DNA of 64,000 bases, taken from contig JAGMVK010000002.1 of assembly GCA_020747065.1 (NCBI GenBank), positions 3,100,001-3,164,000 on the forward strand, given 5' to 3'. Shown in pieces: positions 11,427 through 22,369 of the stretch. Origin of the DNA: Cadophora sp. MPI-SDFR-AT-0126. Lineage: Eukaryota; Ascomycota; Leotiomycetes; Helotiales; Ploettnerulaceae. The translations under genes were made by a program, and so were the position numbers. The notes under the pieces were generated by a model. That model searched no databases. It had not been told where the DNA came from and saw nothing but the letters and a program-made list of their open reading frames with translations. Within the stretch, counting starts at the first letter, position 1, and every line of letters begins with the position of its first letter.

Positions 11427-12409
11427 ATGAATGCACTCAAGTTAAAACCGGATGACGTTACGTGCAAAGATAAATCGTTCAATAACTTTCGCAGGATTTA
11501 TCCCCATCATTATTCTACTATGGCAATTCCATCACCTAGCTGGACTTCGGTTCGCAAACTTCTCATCAACAGTGGCAGTAGTTTACCTGACCTCTATTTC
11601 GCGCGGCGATTTTGTATTCTCGTAGTGATCAGCGCTTTCATCACCTCACAGGGCGATTTTACAACAACACAACGAATTGTAAACGGCCTCTCTAGTCTTG
11701 TGGGTATAGACCAGAAGACTCGATGGAAGTATCTCTCGATCATGCTATGGAAAGCATCCGAATTTGGCATTGGGTGGTGGCTTGATTGCACTGGTACAGT
11801 ACATAAGAACCCACGATCATTAATAGTTACTGAGATTATACAGGTCCGGAAGTTGCATCTCTTGCATTGTTGTGCTATATTCCCATCACCTATGTACTTG
11901 CTTCAGCATCCACTTCCACCAGCGTCAGCTCGTTGCTAGTCAATATACTGGCAACTTCTGGTCCGTATTATTTCCTACAGCAAAAGTCTCTCACGGTTCA
12001 ACCTCCCCGACGCCAAAGACTCGACTGGAATAGCTGGTGGCTGCGTTGGATATATTCTGCCGTAGCTGCAGTACTTTATAGTTTAGCGATCCATAAAGCC
12101 GCCACGAAATGGGTATTACCACAAATTCGAAGGTATCTCCCCTTGGCTCGACACGTAATTCGAGAATCGGATCTCAATTGGAAATGGTTACTCTGCTCGA
12201 CACCTTTCCTCAGCATTGCGGTGTGGAATCTCCTCCGAATACCGAATCTTCCTCAGCATCGAAACGCCGAAAATATCAAGGATAAAGAGAGTGGAGATCG
12301 GCTTTACTGGTCAGAACATATGAGAGTGATGAAGCGGATCTCTGTTGTTGTTTTGTTGTCTTCAGTATTGACTTGGGTCCAATTGAAGGCGAAGTCGGAG
12401 CTACTATAA
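11427..12409 (+). CDS. Small multi-pass membrane protein, unknown
   Basis: Exons 11427-11793 and 11844-12409 join in phase 1 through a 50-nt intron, giving 310 residues; an in-frame ATG at 11520 (MAIPSPSW) is an alternative start. Hydrophobic segments appear around FARRFCILVVISAFI, ALLCYIPITYVLAS, WIYSAVAAVLYSLAI, LLCSTPFLSIAVWNLL and VVVLLSSVLTWVQL, so a four- to five-helix membrane protein is likely. No family recognised. It lies head-to-tail after the ferric reductase, but nothing shows a shared job. Confidence 0.65.
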
Positions 12410-13055
12410 AGCAAGCGGTGCTTCTCTTAGCACGCTTACATTACGGTGCAACCTCAGATGAGGATAGGCTGATGCGGTTATATTCAGGGGATACCTGCTT
12501 GTCATTCCTTTGGTTGTAGGGGTTAGTCCACATTTACGCTTGATTTTTGGTTTGTACCCAGTCCTCAAAGGGATGGTAGCATCCAAACTGTAGCCAAGAC
12601 CATGTCGTAAGAATTTGGAAGTGAAAATACTTGAGCAATTTTGAAAGTTAATGGCTTTGAATCTCGAGCTTCAACGCCTTCAAGGAGATGACTGTTTTCA
12701 ATATCTGATTACAATATGCTGGGATGCAAATAGACAGAGTGTTGCAACAGTGCTTAAGCAGTGATTTGATGATTCTCGCGAATATTCAAAGCCCTCAAGG
12801 GCTGCTGCAGGTCTATGCTTATATCTATCGTTACTAAAGCCACACACACATAGTCCGAAGAGGCGCTTAGGAGAGCATTTCGGCACTAGTCATGTAACAC
12901 CACTCTTCACTAAGTCACGGCACTATATTTCGCAATCCACTTCCCGTCAACTTTTGAATTCTGAAATTTTTGCCATAGAACGGATTAGGAAATAAGTTAC
13001 AGTATTCGTGGATATTTTTACTATCTTATGATAACACCTTCTGTGCTCCTTGTTA
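12410..13055. other. Convergent intergenic region
   Basis: Separates the 3' ends of the membrane protein gene and the minus-strand cyclin gene. No gene or repeat recognised. Confidence 0.4.
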
Positions 13056-13922
13056 CTAACTCTGATTGACAATCAAACCATCCGGGAGTTCCACTACTCT
13101 TACAGTCCTCGAGCGCTGATTGCTTTGCTGTAGAATACCAAACTGCGAAGAATCCAACAGTTCCCTAGCCACCACTGGGCTTGGAAGGTTGATCAAAATG
13201 CCTTTTCTTATAGTGCATGGCTGTTTTGCCTTCCGTTCTGATATCGATTTTGAAACCTTCATGTTTGTATTTGATGACTGAAATTTTGCTCGTGGCTTCC
13301 TCTTATTCGAGACTTCGCGGTTTCCTCTATAAGAAATGCTTCTGATCCTTGCAGTCGAGTTCCAAATGCGTATAAGAAATGGCTCGAGATGATGCTCTAG
13401 CTCAGATGGTTGAAAATTAAGATTCCAGTCCAAGAGGAAGAGGAGTTGCTTTTCCATAAGGTTGACCTCTTGATTATTAAGGCTGAATTCCTCAAAACGT
13501 GAATATGAAGCCCAGTCTTTGTTATAACGGCTAGAGTCATCAAGAAACTTCTCGGAAAGAATAAGGCACGCCAGGAAGATTCTATGGGGAGTAGATCGAG
13601 TACCCTTGGCAAGAGGAGAAAGTTTGGAGCGGAGCCGAGAAAGATAGAGGAGAGTTGTCAGCAATATCGGGACTTGGATATCTGCTTGCCTGACAATACT
13701 AGAGATAAAAGGTTCCAAGGCAGGGATTTTGTCATCCAAGTGCTGACTCGCGGTGATGACTTTTGGAACTCGATCCAATGGCCTAATAGGATTCTGGTTG
13801 GGGTTTCTTTCAACGACGTTCGATACTTTTTGAGCTAGATAACAGATCATTTCTGGGCTGACGCTGCTTTGAAGAAATCGATCCCAGACTCTGGTGGGGA
13901 AGGCCTGAGGTCGAGAAACCAT
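13056..13922 (-). CDS. Pho85-type (Pcl1/Pcl2-like) cyclin
   Basis: Regulatory subunit expected to bind a Pho85-family cyclin-dependent kinase and act in G1/S or morphogenesis. Intronless, 288 residues. The cyclin box covers about residues 18-185: SVSPEMICYLAQKVSNVV at its start, then LLTTLLYLSRLRSKL, TPHRIFLACLILSEKFLDD, and NLMEKQLLFLLDWNLNF, the standard helix order of the family. The tail after residue 200 is basic and Ser-rich. The start at 13922 has a clean upstream region and matches the usual short N-terminus. I cannot tell which Pcl subfamily it belongs to. Confidence 0.88.
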   Translation of the reverse strand: MVSRPQAFPTRVWDRFLQSSVSPEMICYLAQKVSNVVERNPNQNPIRPLDRVPKVITASQHLDDKIPALEPFISSIVRQADIQVPILLTTLLYLSRLRSKLSPLAKGTRSTPHRIFLACLILSEKFLDDSSRYNKDWASYSRFEEFSLNNQEVNLMEKQLLFLLDWNLNFQPSELEHHLEPFLIRIWNSTARIRSISYRGNREVSNKRKPRAKFQSSNTNMKVSKSISERKAKQPCTIRKGILINLPSPVVARELLDSSQFGILQQSNQRSRTVRVVELPDGLIVNQS

Positions 13923-14209
13923 GGCTGTGGTTGTATTGGATACGGTATTATTGGTGTCAGCGTCTAAGAGTGAAAGAGAAGAGAAACGGTATCTTTATAA
14001 TACAGTACAGTATACAATACGTAGTGATATTTGCAGAGTTATATTTACACCTAGGCTTGAAAGCCACAATTGGATGAGAGAGAAGCTTTGGTAAATGCTT
14101 GGGATAGGATAGGACTACTAACTGGGATTAATTGAGCTGTAAATTGAGCTGTAAATTCCTTTTCAAATCTGGATTGAAAACCTCCCTAGCTTGCTCTCTC
14201 TTCATTTTA

Positions 14210-16042
14210 ACGTCTAACCCCTGCTTTCCGCCCACCCCTACATTCCGCCCACCTCGCTTAACCTCACCGCTTCTTATACCACTCAACTTCAATAATTATT
14301 TAATATTTTATTCTCTAATCGATTTTCTTGAAATTTGGAATATGAATTGATCTCATCATGAAGCCTAAATATACTGAATATGACGTCGTGTGTGCTGTTG
14401 AGGAAATCGCAAGTGGCAAGTCCTTGCGGCAGGCATGCCTGGAGTGGGGTATTCCAAGGTCTACCCTTCGTGGTCGGAATGCAACGACACAACCACATAA
14501 GGAGGCCGCTAAGCACTTGCAAAGGCTCCCTACTGTAGTTGAAGATCGATTGACCAATTGGATTTTGACTCAAGAGTCTCTTGGCCATGGAGTTACCTAC
14601 GCGCAGATACGGGTTTTTGGAGAGAGGCTTTTAGCACTTCAAGGAGACCACCGACCTCTTGGAAAACACTAGATGACGCGGTTTTTGGCACGTAATCCCG
14701 TTCTAAAGACTAAGAGGCAGATATACGTCGATTCTGTACGTGTCAATTGCGCTTGCTCTGAAGTTATTAAGCCGTGGTTCCAAAAATTGGAGATTCCGGC
14801 AATCAAGGCTATTCCAGCCTCTCAACGATGGAATATGGACGAGACTGGTATTATGGAAGGTTATAGTCTTAATGGATATGTAGTAGGGAATGCTGAGAGA
14901 CGTAAGGTTTAAGGGAAACAGCCAGGGTTACGTACTTGGATGACAATCATTGAGTGCATATCCGCAACAGGCCTCTCCACTCTTCCGGCTGTAATATATA
15001 AGGGAAAATCGGTTCAGTAACAGTGGTTTCCGGCTCAATTAGATATATTCGATCAATGGCACTTTACAGCCACTGATAATGGGTGGACAACTGACTAGAC
15101 GGCACTGGAGTGGCTGGAAAAGGTCTTTATCCCGCAGACTCAACTACGTGACCTTTCAGCAAGACTCCTTATTCTGGACGGCCACGGAAGCCATGAGACT
15201 ACGGATTTCCTTTGGAGGTGCCTTGAGCATAATATATACCTTCTTTTCTTACCTACATATACGTCACACGTCTTGGAACCTCTTGATTTGACGGTTTTCT
15301 CTTCATTGAAGCGTGCTTACCGGAAAGAGCTTCAAAAGTTGAGTTCAATGATCGATTCTACACCGATTGGTAAGCGCAATTTCCTTATCTGCTACTAGAA
15401 GGCACGTCAAGAGAGTATTATACCTTCTAATATTAAGGCTGGGTGGAGAACTACAGGTCTATGGCCGGTCTCTATAGCTAAGCTATTGATGAGCCCTTTG
15501 CTTCTGGAAAACAGTAATAAATCGACAAATCTGACTCTCCTAAAGCCTCAAGAGATGCCAATACTACCTCCAGAGGTTTCCGATACCTCAATTGAGTTGT
15601 GTACCCTAAAGAGCCGGAAAGAGATGTACGTACAGATTCGTACCTTAGCCAGCGGGTCACATGACCAACTTCCAGTCAAGCGTTTACTCTTCAGGAAGGT
15701 TATAAAGGGAATTGACGAAAGAGACTACGAATTAGGGAAGGCAAATATGAGGGTCAAAGAGTTGGAAGAAAGATTAGAGCAATTGCGGCCAAAGAAGAAG
15801 AGGAAAGTCCTGACAAGTCTAAATTCCCGGTTTACGATAACACGTGCAATTAGAGAGGCTCAAATCGCAGCTGGAGAACGTCAAATTGAACTTGTAGAAT
15901 CAGAATCAGAAGGAAATTCAGATTCCATAATATCTTGTATAGAAGTTGACGCAGAATAGAGTTATTAAGTGTTGAAAATCAGGTGACGGAATTGGTGGGG
16001 TGGGCGGAATGTAGGGGTGGGCGGAAAGCAGAGGTTAGACGT
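14210..16042 (+). mobile_element. Fot1/pogo-family DNA transposon, complete ends
   Basis: 1833-bp element bounded by a TA duplication (14208-14209 and 16043-16044). The terminal inverted repeats are 44 bp (14210-14253 and 15999-16042), starting ACGTCTAACC, with one C/T mismatch. Each TIR holds two copies of TTCCGCCCACC, a plausible transposase-binding subrepeat. Size, TA target and single transposase gene are those of fungal pogo elements. Coding capacity is destroyed by stops. Confidence 0.93.
14358..15959 (+). pseudogene. pogo transposase, RIP-like nonsense mutations
   Basis: One frame (mod 3 = 0) from MKPKYTEYDVV to the TAG at 15957-15959, about 533 codons, with five in-frame stops near 14670, 14910, 15018, 15096 and 15397. 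Seen: N-terminal HTH (AVEEIASGKSLRQACLEWGI), CENP-B-like second HTH (ILTQESLGHGVTYAQIR), DDE motifs RWNMDETGI, LLILDGHGSHET and LPTYTSHVLEPLDL, and a basic coiled-coil tail. Every stop can arise from CAA, CAG or TGG by one CpA-to-TpA change. Non-functional copy. Confidence 0.9.
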
Positions 16043-16387
16043 TATAGAATGGCCTATACTCTTCGAGGAGTAATATATCAGGTGCGTAGCGCCGAGCTGC
16101 TCGGCGAGCTGGCAATTACGGTGGCGTCCGCAGCGGCAGCGAGTTAGATGGCGAAACAAGATACACCACCCGTACCTTGAGTGAGGATAATCATTCCCGC
16201 AGTTACGGGGGTAGGTCCGAATAAGAGTGCTGACATGGTTGTTCCTCCTGGTGTGGGTAGCTGCTGTCTCAATGGATGAGAGGTGAGAGGGGGGTTTGAT
16301 GAGTTGGTCGTCGTCCTGCACACCTTCCATTCAGTGCATGCTTCAATATAAGAGAGCGGGCTCATACCACAATGACTGCCGCACCTA

Positions 16388-18010
16388 TAGGGGTGATAAA
16401 TGAAGGCGAATTTTTTGAAGATTTTGAATAAAGGACGAATCAAATGAATCGAATTTTTGGGATCTTGATTCAAAATCTTCAAACCCTGATTGGCCCGATT
16501 CAAGTGGGGTTTTGACCAATTCGGGCCATTCATGAATGGGTTGAAGGAATCCTGAGTGATTAATAAATTACAGTGTTAAGCGACTGCAAAGATACCTCTA
16601 AAACGCCAAACACCCATAGTATATAGCCTTCGGAGAAGTACCTTGATAATCCTGAACATTACAAAAAATGACATAAAATACTGGTCCGCTTGCCCTAGGC
16701 AAATCGACCGAATAAGCACTTTTCAAAGCTCTGCCGAATCCTCAAAATCTGTCGGTATACCGCGTTCAAGTCCGCTATTGTACACGCTTGCAGAGCCTCA
16801 ATCCTCCGAGATCTCCATTGTATCTGGACTGGGGGTTGATACCGCAGACTCATCGGCTTGGGAGGCAGAAGGCTGGGTGGGAGCTTCCGCAGGAGCAGGA
16901 GGTTGAGGAGGATTCTCGCCTGTACGTAGATTAGCATATACACATGCAATGAGGATATATTCATACCATCTACCAACTTGCCCGGAATGTGGTCTGGTCT
17001 CCAAAGAATACTATTGGCGAAGGGCAGGATATCGTACTCCCTGGCCGCCTCGATCAACTTCTGATCGATCTCATCTTCCTGAGCATAAGCACTCCTTAAA
17101 AGTGTTAATACTCGCACTGTATCTGCCTTCAAAGCGTGACGGCGGATACTAAATTCGTCTCTACAACCACTAAAGAGGCGTTCTACGTCAACTTCGGAGC
17201 CAGAGACAGAGAGAAGATGACGCGCCGCCGCAGCCAAAAGTGGCCAGTCGTCCTTGTGTTCTTTCCACCACTTCCGTAAGAAGTCTGGAGACTTTGCAAT
17301 AGACTCGTCGAACTCTGTTCGCGGAGTTGCAAACCAGCGTTCAAGCTCCGAAGTAGGGATCGCCGCGCCGGCATCCGCCTCCTTTGCCTTCTTCATTTGG
17401 ATGGCTTTCCATTGCGCAATAGAGACTCCTTGAGGGCGCTCGGCCGGTCTAGATTGGCTCGGAGTTGAGCTTGTGACATTCAACGTTGCTAGCTCCGGCC
17501 ACTCCGTTTTGAAATACTTCTTGACTTTAGCTATAATCTCGGAGTATTGATCCGGTATCATCATCTCCAATTGGTGAGTTTTATAACGCGGATCTAGGAT
17601 GTGAGCTGCGAACAGCATCATTTGATCATCAAGCTTCTTCATATATGTAACGTGTTTTGCTTTGCCCTTTGAGAACGCGTTTCGAATGGACATATCAAGG
17701 GCTGTAAAGTCGCCAACCCCTTCGACTACATCATCAAGGAGAGCTTCCAAATCCCAATAGATATCGAGACTTTGTGAGATCGACGGCATAACTTCGGAGA
17801 CTTTCAAAGTGTGGTCTTTAAACGGCTTCAGAACCTTCCGTAGTTGATAGAGAGCGACAATCTCTTCCGATGAGGGCAGGAGGCACTTGACTTGCGGGTG
17901 AGTATCAACGAACTCTGTATACTCGGCTTCAAGCTCAAGGAATTGGTCAATCATGTCGTAGGCCGAATTCCAGCGAGTGTCGATTGAAGTCTTCCAATAG
18001 GCTTTCTAGA
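16388..18010 (-). mobile_element. hAT transposon relic, 5' truncated
   Basis: Contains the C-terminal two thirds of a hAT transposase on the minus strand. A candidate 3' terminus lies near 16388 (TAGGGGTGATAAATGAAGG, hAT-like), followed by an AT-rich subterminal region to about 16560. The 5' end is cut at about 18010, where an Est1-type relic begins, so the left and right parts no longer form a complete element. No target duplication could be assigned. Confidence 0.7.
16798..17954 (-). pseudogene. hAT transposase fragment
   Basis: Homology starts a little upstream of the ATG at 17954 (DTRWNSAYD, the typical hAT core) and runs open without stops. A 47-nt intron (16966-16920) removes a longer shadow tail and leads to the true end, a Pro/Ala/Ser-rich tail stopping at 16798. 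The C-terminal dimerisation region is clear: SVSGSEVDVERLFSGCRDEF. The N-terminal BED finger and first catalytic residues are missing. It could be transcribed but cannot encode a full transposase. Confidence 0.85.
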
Positions 18011-18018
18011 ACTCCTGG

Positions 18019-18760
18019 GACACAGATTACCAGTTAGCCTTTATGTACTTGGCCTATTCTACGATGGGCTTGTTCTACGAGACTGTCCCCGCGTTCGAAG
18101 ACACGTGGATCGAGTGTCTCAGACGTTATAGGATGGCCACTAAAGATGACAATATCAGGGATAGAAAAGTCTGAACAGAAGTTGCAAGGCATTGGTATTT
18201 AAAAGCACCTGACAAAGCTCTTATGACCGCCAGATTATATCTCCATTTGGCTATCTTGGCACGCTCGAACCCTTTACAACAGCTGTTTTACCACGCCAAG
18301 TCTCTGTGTGTTGTAATACCCTTCACATCAGCTCGAGAATCCATCTTGACTCTCTTCGACCCTGTCTTGAATCCAGAGATTCACTACGGCCAATACAGGC
18401 TGCCACCACTCGACACTTCGTCTGTGAAAGATCACGGCCTTTTATTTACCAGAAAGAATATGGAAAAGTTCGACCCTACGGTGAACGAGTTCCTTTGTCT
18501 TTAGGATAATCAAATTGGAAGAGTAACCCGCAAGTTTATGGAGCAAGGGTACCACATTGCTGTGGCTAATTGCGTAGCCGTGCTCGGGTTGCCTCCAAAG
18601 ACAACGTGCTTATGAAAGCCATAATTGTTTGCACCAACCAAATATGTGCCATCCTCTCGACTGCAACGGAGAACTTATAAGCAATGAAGTTCTCGCCCAA
18701 GGTTTGATGCCAATTCGTGATACTCCTTTTCTTCGTCAATCTTCTCATCTGTAATCACTC
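18019..18760 (+). pseudogene. Est1-type DNA/RNA-binding domain relic
   Basis: The plus strand encodes the helical core seen in fungal Est1/SMG7-like proteins (telomere maintenance and nonsense-mediated decay families): ETVPAFEDTWIECL, RYRMATKDDNIRDRKV, then LYLHLAILARSNPLQQLFYH and SARESILTLFDPVLNPE. Stops interrupt it (TGA 18172-18174 at a Trp position, TAG 18502-18504), a few codons are lost in IECL-RYRM, and a frameshift near 18590 moves the match to another frame (SKDNVLMKAI). Further decayed similarity may reach 18850. A dead copy of a multigene family. Confidence 0.75.
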
Positions 18761-19373
18761 TTCTGGGAAACAGCCATCAGTCCACGGTAGACCCCGTACA
18801 GCGAAGTCCTCGAGGAAAGGCCTGACATCTTCTTTCTATGGCGACAGGAATTTTTCGTTCTCGATGCGACTAGGTGATCCATAGGAAACCTGCATTATAT
18901 TCAGCATAATAGACAAGAGGCCCCAAAGAAAGCCCGCGTGAAGAAATCGCATTGCGCCGGGGAAACGTGACATATTGAACATAAAAATAAGCGTAACATA
19001 ATAAACGGCAAGACTGCGAAGTGTAATCGAAGGCATAACCTTTTTTATCTCGACATCGGGGGAAGCTTTCTTGACAAAAGTGCGCAGCCATCCTTCAGGC
19101 CTTTCGTGCTAGGGAGCCGGAGGTTGTGAAGGTTGAAGGCAGGGTTGGGAGAGAGGAGGCTAAGACGAAGGCTTAGAAGGGCAGTTGAGATTTTGAAGGC
19201 GAGGAAGGAGAAGGGTGGTATGAATAGTGTTAATGAAACGGAGTTCGCGGGCGGAATGCGGATAGTTATGTCATAATGGCCAATTCTTATTGCCGTAAGC
19301 TGTCGGTCGATGGAATAAGGAGTAGATGTCAATCCCCTATTATCTGTTCCACCGAGATATTTAGGCGATTAGA
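18761..19373. other. Decayed or intergenic sequence
   Basis: Plus-strand frames carry many stops and may be more of the Est1-type relic; minus-strand frames are low in quality. No functional gene supported. Confidence 0.35.
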
Positions 19374-20003
19374 TTAAATAGCAATAGCGTCGAGTAAGAA
19401 CATGGTGTCCCGCTCGTTGCCGACTTTGATATGATTTGAAAGTTGCGCAACATCTCGCATGAGCTCGTTAAAACTAGAGTATTCCTTCGTTTTGATCTTC
19501 TTGCGACCGCGAGCTTCAACTTTCAAGCACTGATCTTCTTTCTTTGACTTCTCCATCATTTGACGTCCCTTTTTATCCGTTTTCGGAGCGGCTGTATTAC
19601 CACCGACACGGGTTCGCCAAAACTCGACGCCGTCGCCATACTTGACTCTCCTACGCTTTCCGGCGCCACATCCATTGACTTCCTCAGGCTCGTCAAGAAT
19701 TGGATTGCCATTGGATGTGTTGACTTCTATCAATTCGTTTATATCCCTAACAAGTTGTATATGACTTTTAGAGTTAGTCTCTAGCTTGTCCTTCAGATCA
19801 TTTTCGATGTTCTTCTTGAGACAATCAAGTAACTGGGGTCGTCTGAGCGTGAGGAAGGTACGGGCAATGAAAATATTTTCTGCTTCAGTGAGCTCCATCT
19901 GGTTTTCGGGTATTGGAAGACAGAGGATTAAACGAATCTTCAAGAATATTTTAACAGCCTTGAAGATAGTTGATAGGACGAAGTCGACAAAAGATATGAT
20001 TCC
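19374..20003 (-). CDS. Hypothetical protein, probable last exon
   Basis: An open exon of 209 codons runs from a CTAG acceptor at 20007-20004 to the TAA at 19374. There is no ATG near its start (MELTEAENIF at about 19898 is the first), which fits an exon with an upstream partner I could not place. The product has a hydrophobic start (FVDFVLSTIFKAVKIFLK), a charged helical middle and a Lys-rich C-terminal half. No family recognised. Confidence 0.4.
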   Translation of the reverse strand, partial: GIISFVDFVLSTIFKAVKIFLKIRLILCLPIPENQMELTEAENIFIARTFLTLRRPQLLDCLKKNIENDLKDKLETNSKSHIQLVRDINELIEVNTSNGNPILDEPEEVNGCGAGKRRRVKYGDGVEFWRTRVGGNTAAPKTDKKGRQMMEKSKKEDQCLKVEARGRKKIKTKEYSSFNELMRDVAQLSNHIKVGNERDTMFLLDAIAI

Positions 20004-20007
20004 CTAG

Positions 20008-20761
20008 AAGGGTGTAACTGTTGAGAGTATTCCAACTGATGACCTTAGTCGAGTGTTATTTGAACTCACTTTATCTCGTAGTTCGTGCAAATAACTTAGA
20101 AATTTCATTGTGAAATCTGTTGTCACAGTATTACTGCATTTGTTGTCTGCACCAGACTCTGTTGTGCGAATGTGAAGCCCAATTTAGGCTCTGACCTGGA
20201 TGAAAAGTAGGGGATCCGTCATCAAACGCTGACTTAGGGTGCCTACCAAGAGGGTCCGCATTGAGTTCGCCACAGTTTGTGTCTATTCCAGTATACATAC
20301 AGGCTTCACCCCTTTCGCTTAAAAAGATTATGATCACAGACCGGCCGCTTTTGACGCTGACACTGTATTGTACCGCACGTGCAACGCCCGAAGGAGCTAT
20401 CAACGCCAAAACCAACTGCACGCGAGAACAAGAATTATGAGATGTGAGCGGTCAAAGAAGTGTTGCCTCCCCGGTGTCAGCGCCAAAAATGGACGTTTTC
20501 TAAAAATAAGAATCTCTCTGAAGCCAGTTCTGGCTCCAGAAAGCCGCTATGAAAGTTCTATTTTGAGACAAGGCCATCACATGAATACAGTATTATGAAT
20601 TTACCCACTTTGCGCTAGCTTATGGCAGTTAAGTATTTAAACCAGCCGCATCCGCCGTTGTTATCACGACTATCTTATAACCAACTCTTATGAAAAAAAC
20701 AACCAGCCAGACTCATAAATCATATCTGGGGAAGACAAACATCCTATCTCCTTGCTTCAAA
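20008..20761. other. Intergenic, promoter of secreted-protein gene
   Basis: No gene recognised. A TATA-like TATTTAAA lies near 20633, about 130 nt before the start codon of the next gene. Confidence 0.45.
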
Positions 20762-21013
20762 ATGTACTTTCAGAATATCATCCACGCTGTCGTCATCCTT
20801 GCTACTGTCGCTATGGCGCGGCCACAGGCCTCGGATCAAGCCCGCCGATCCCTCGATCTAGAAAGTCGACAAGATATCCAGGGACCCTTACCGTGCGACG
20901 ATTTTGGCAATAACCAGAATTGTCCAGGACAGCCATCTTTATGTTGTCTAGAAGGCAGCCTATGTCTCCTCGATACTGACCAGCAAGGTCAAAGCACTTT
21001 CCAGTGCTTCTAA
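20762..21013 (+). CDS. Small secreted cysteine-rich protein
   Basis: 83 residues from MYFQNIIHAVV. A hydrophobic signal peptide of about 18 residues (IIHAVVILATVAMA) is followed by a short pro-region with dibasic ARR and a later SR, possible Kex2-type sites. The mature part (about 45 residues) has six cysteines in the pattern C-x8-C-x6-CC-x5-C-x13-C. No domain recognised; size and make-up fit effector candidates or other small secreted fungal proteins. An upstream in-frame start at 20690 would bury the signal peptide and is less likely. Confidence 0.65.
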   Translation: MYFQNIIHAVVILATVAMARPQASDQARRSLDLESRQDIQGPLPCDDFGNNQNCPGQPSLCCLEGSLCLLDTDQQGQSTFQCF

Positions 21014-22369
21014 ACAAGACCTTTCAGCGTCTACGAGTTAATGAGCATTTGTGTAAAATCAACAATGGCATGTACTACTCATGGAGGCGGGGAGGGATAA
21101 AGAAAGCTGTGAATGAATTGCATTGGGAGTTAGAATTTATTGTAAGTTATGGGAGTTGGAATTCATTGCGTGGATAATTAGTTGTTCTTGTATTGCTCTT
21201 GTTCTAATTATCTGCGAGACGAATCAAACATGAATACGAACGTACACTATCTCATTCCCGACCAAGAAAAGCAGATCTCAAAACTCCGTTACTTTGTTAC
21301 CACATTGCTATATTACCATGATAACCTCAAGCCAAAAGTCCTGAATCTGTTCCATTGATTCTTCTAAGTGATTCTCTTTTGCTAACTTGATCTTTCAACG
21401 CCGTTTCCTTGACCTTTCGCCACCCGCATTCGTCTCTCAGTGCTCTTCATCTGCCAATTCCCTCCCAAAGCAGTCTACAATCGTCTTAACGACTCACAAG
21501 AGCTTACTCAGTTATAACGCCAATTGATACCAGTTCTCTGAGCGCAGTTTACACACACTTGCCAAGAAACCACACCATAATTAGATATATCTTCCCTCAA
21601 AGATTTTCAGACAGTGAGTGCAATCTCCGACATCAACAACTGAACATGGTTACTCTAATGGATCCGGCAATGTCTCACACATACGTATCGATCAGCTAGA
21701 CACTTACGCATTGATCTACTAGATCAACAGGGTCACCATGTAAGCTTCAGCAAGTCTTACCAGTTCGGATGATGGTTAGACGAGCATCAAGTAAGGTGAT
21801 GTTAATGCGGGGGGATATCCAGAAGCTACTGACTATTCTTAAGATGGAATTGATGCTCTTTCATTTGCTTGCTTTTGCATACAACCATCTTGATCCGGAG
21901 TTGCTTGCATTCAGGGGTTGTTTACGGGTCACTATTTTGTGCTTGTACTTGATCACGCTCTTGCATGCTAGGGTCTGCTCATCGACGTGTTATGCCATGA
22001 GAGGGCACTGGTGTGGCAAAGTAAATGCAGCGTTCAACACCACCGACGTTCGCTTTGATCATTCATACATTCGTCCCCATGCTAAAAGCTCGTACAAGCA
22101 AATTAATAGCAACCAAGGCCCCCCACATTCCCCTGATTCTCCTCGCCAACTGCATATCTCTTTGCATGATTGTCATCCTCTTCGCATGTATCGCACAAAG
22201 ATTTGTATCCTCAAACAAATGAACGAGGAGCGCTTCTGATGCTTCCTGTAAAGCTTGTATAGCTTGAGATTGCCATCTCATTTCTCCACCAGCAGGAAGT
22301 AATGTCAATGCTATTTCTCGGACCTGCCACGGCCAGGACGCTCACGTGGACCACAACTGACTCTCCCAG
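21014..22369. other. Long region without a firm gene
   Basis: Should hold the 5' exons of the phosphatase at 22370, but no GDxHG metal-binding motif was found in any frame. A plus-strand frame at 21769-22239 contains RGDIQKLLTILKME, which only weakly echoes the family's GDIHGQ segment and lacks the His. Otherwise no gene, RNA or repeat seen. Confidence 0.4.

Noticed and set aside
16144..16533. Minus-strand 129-codon frame next to the pogo element
   Set aside because: No domain; it crosses the hAT subterminal region and the end of another element, so it is most likely chance.
21769..22239. Possible N-terminal exon of the phosphatase (RGDIQKLLTILKME)
   Set aside because: Lacks the HG of GDxHG and the following text does not match the family, so I do not join it to the gene.
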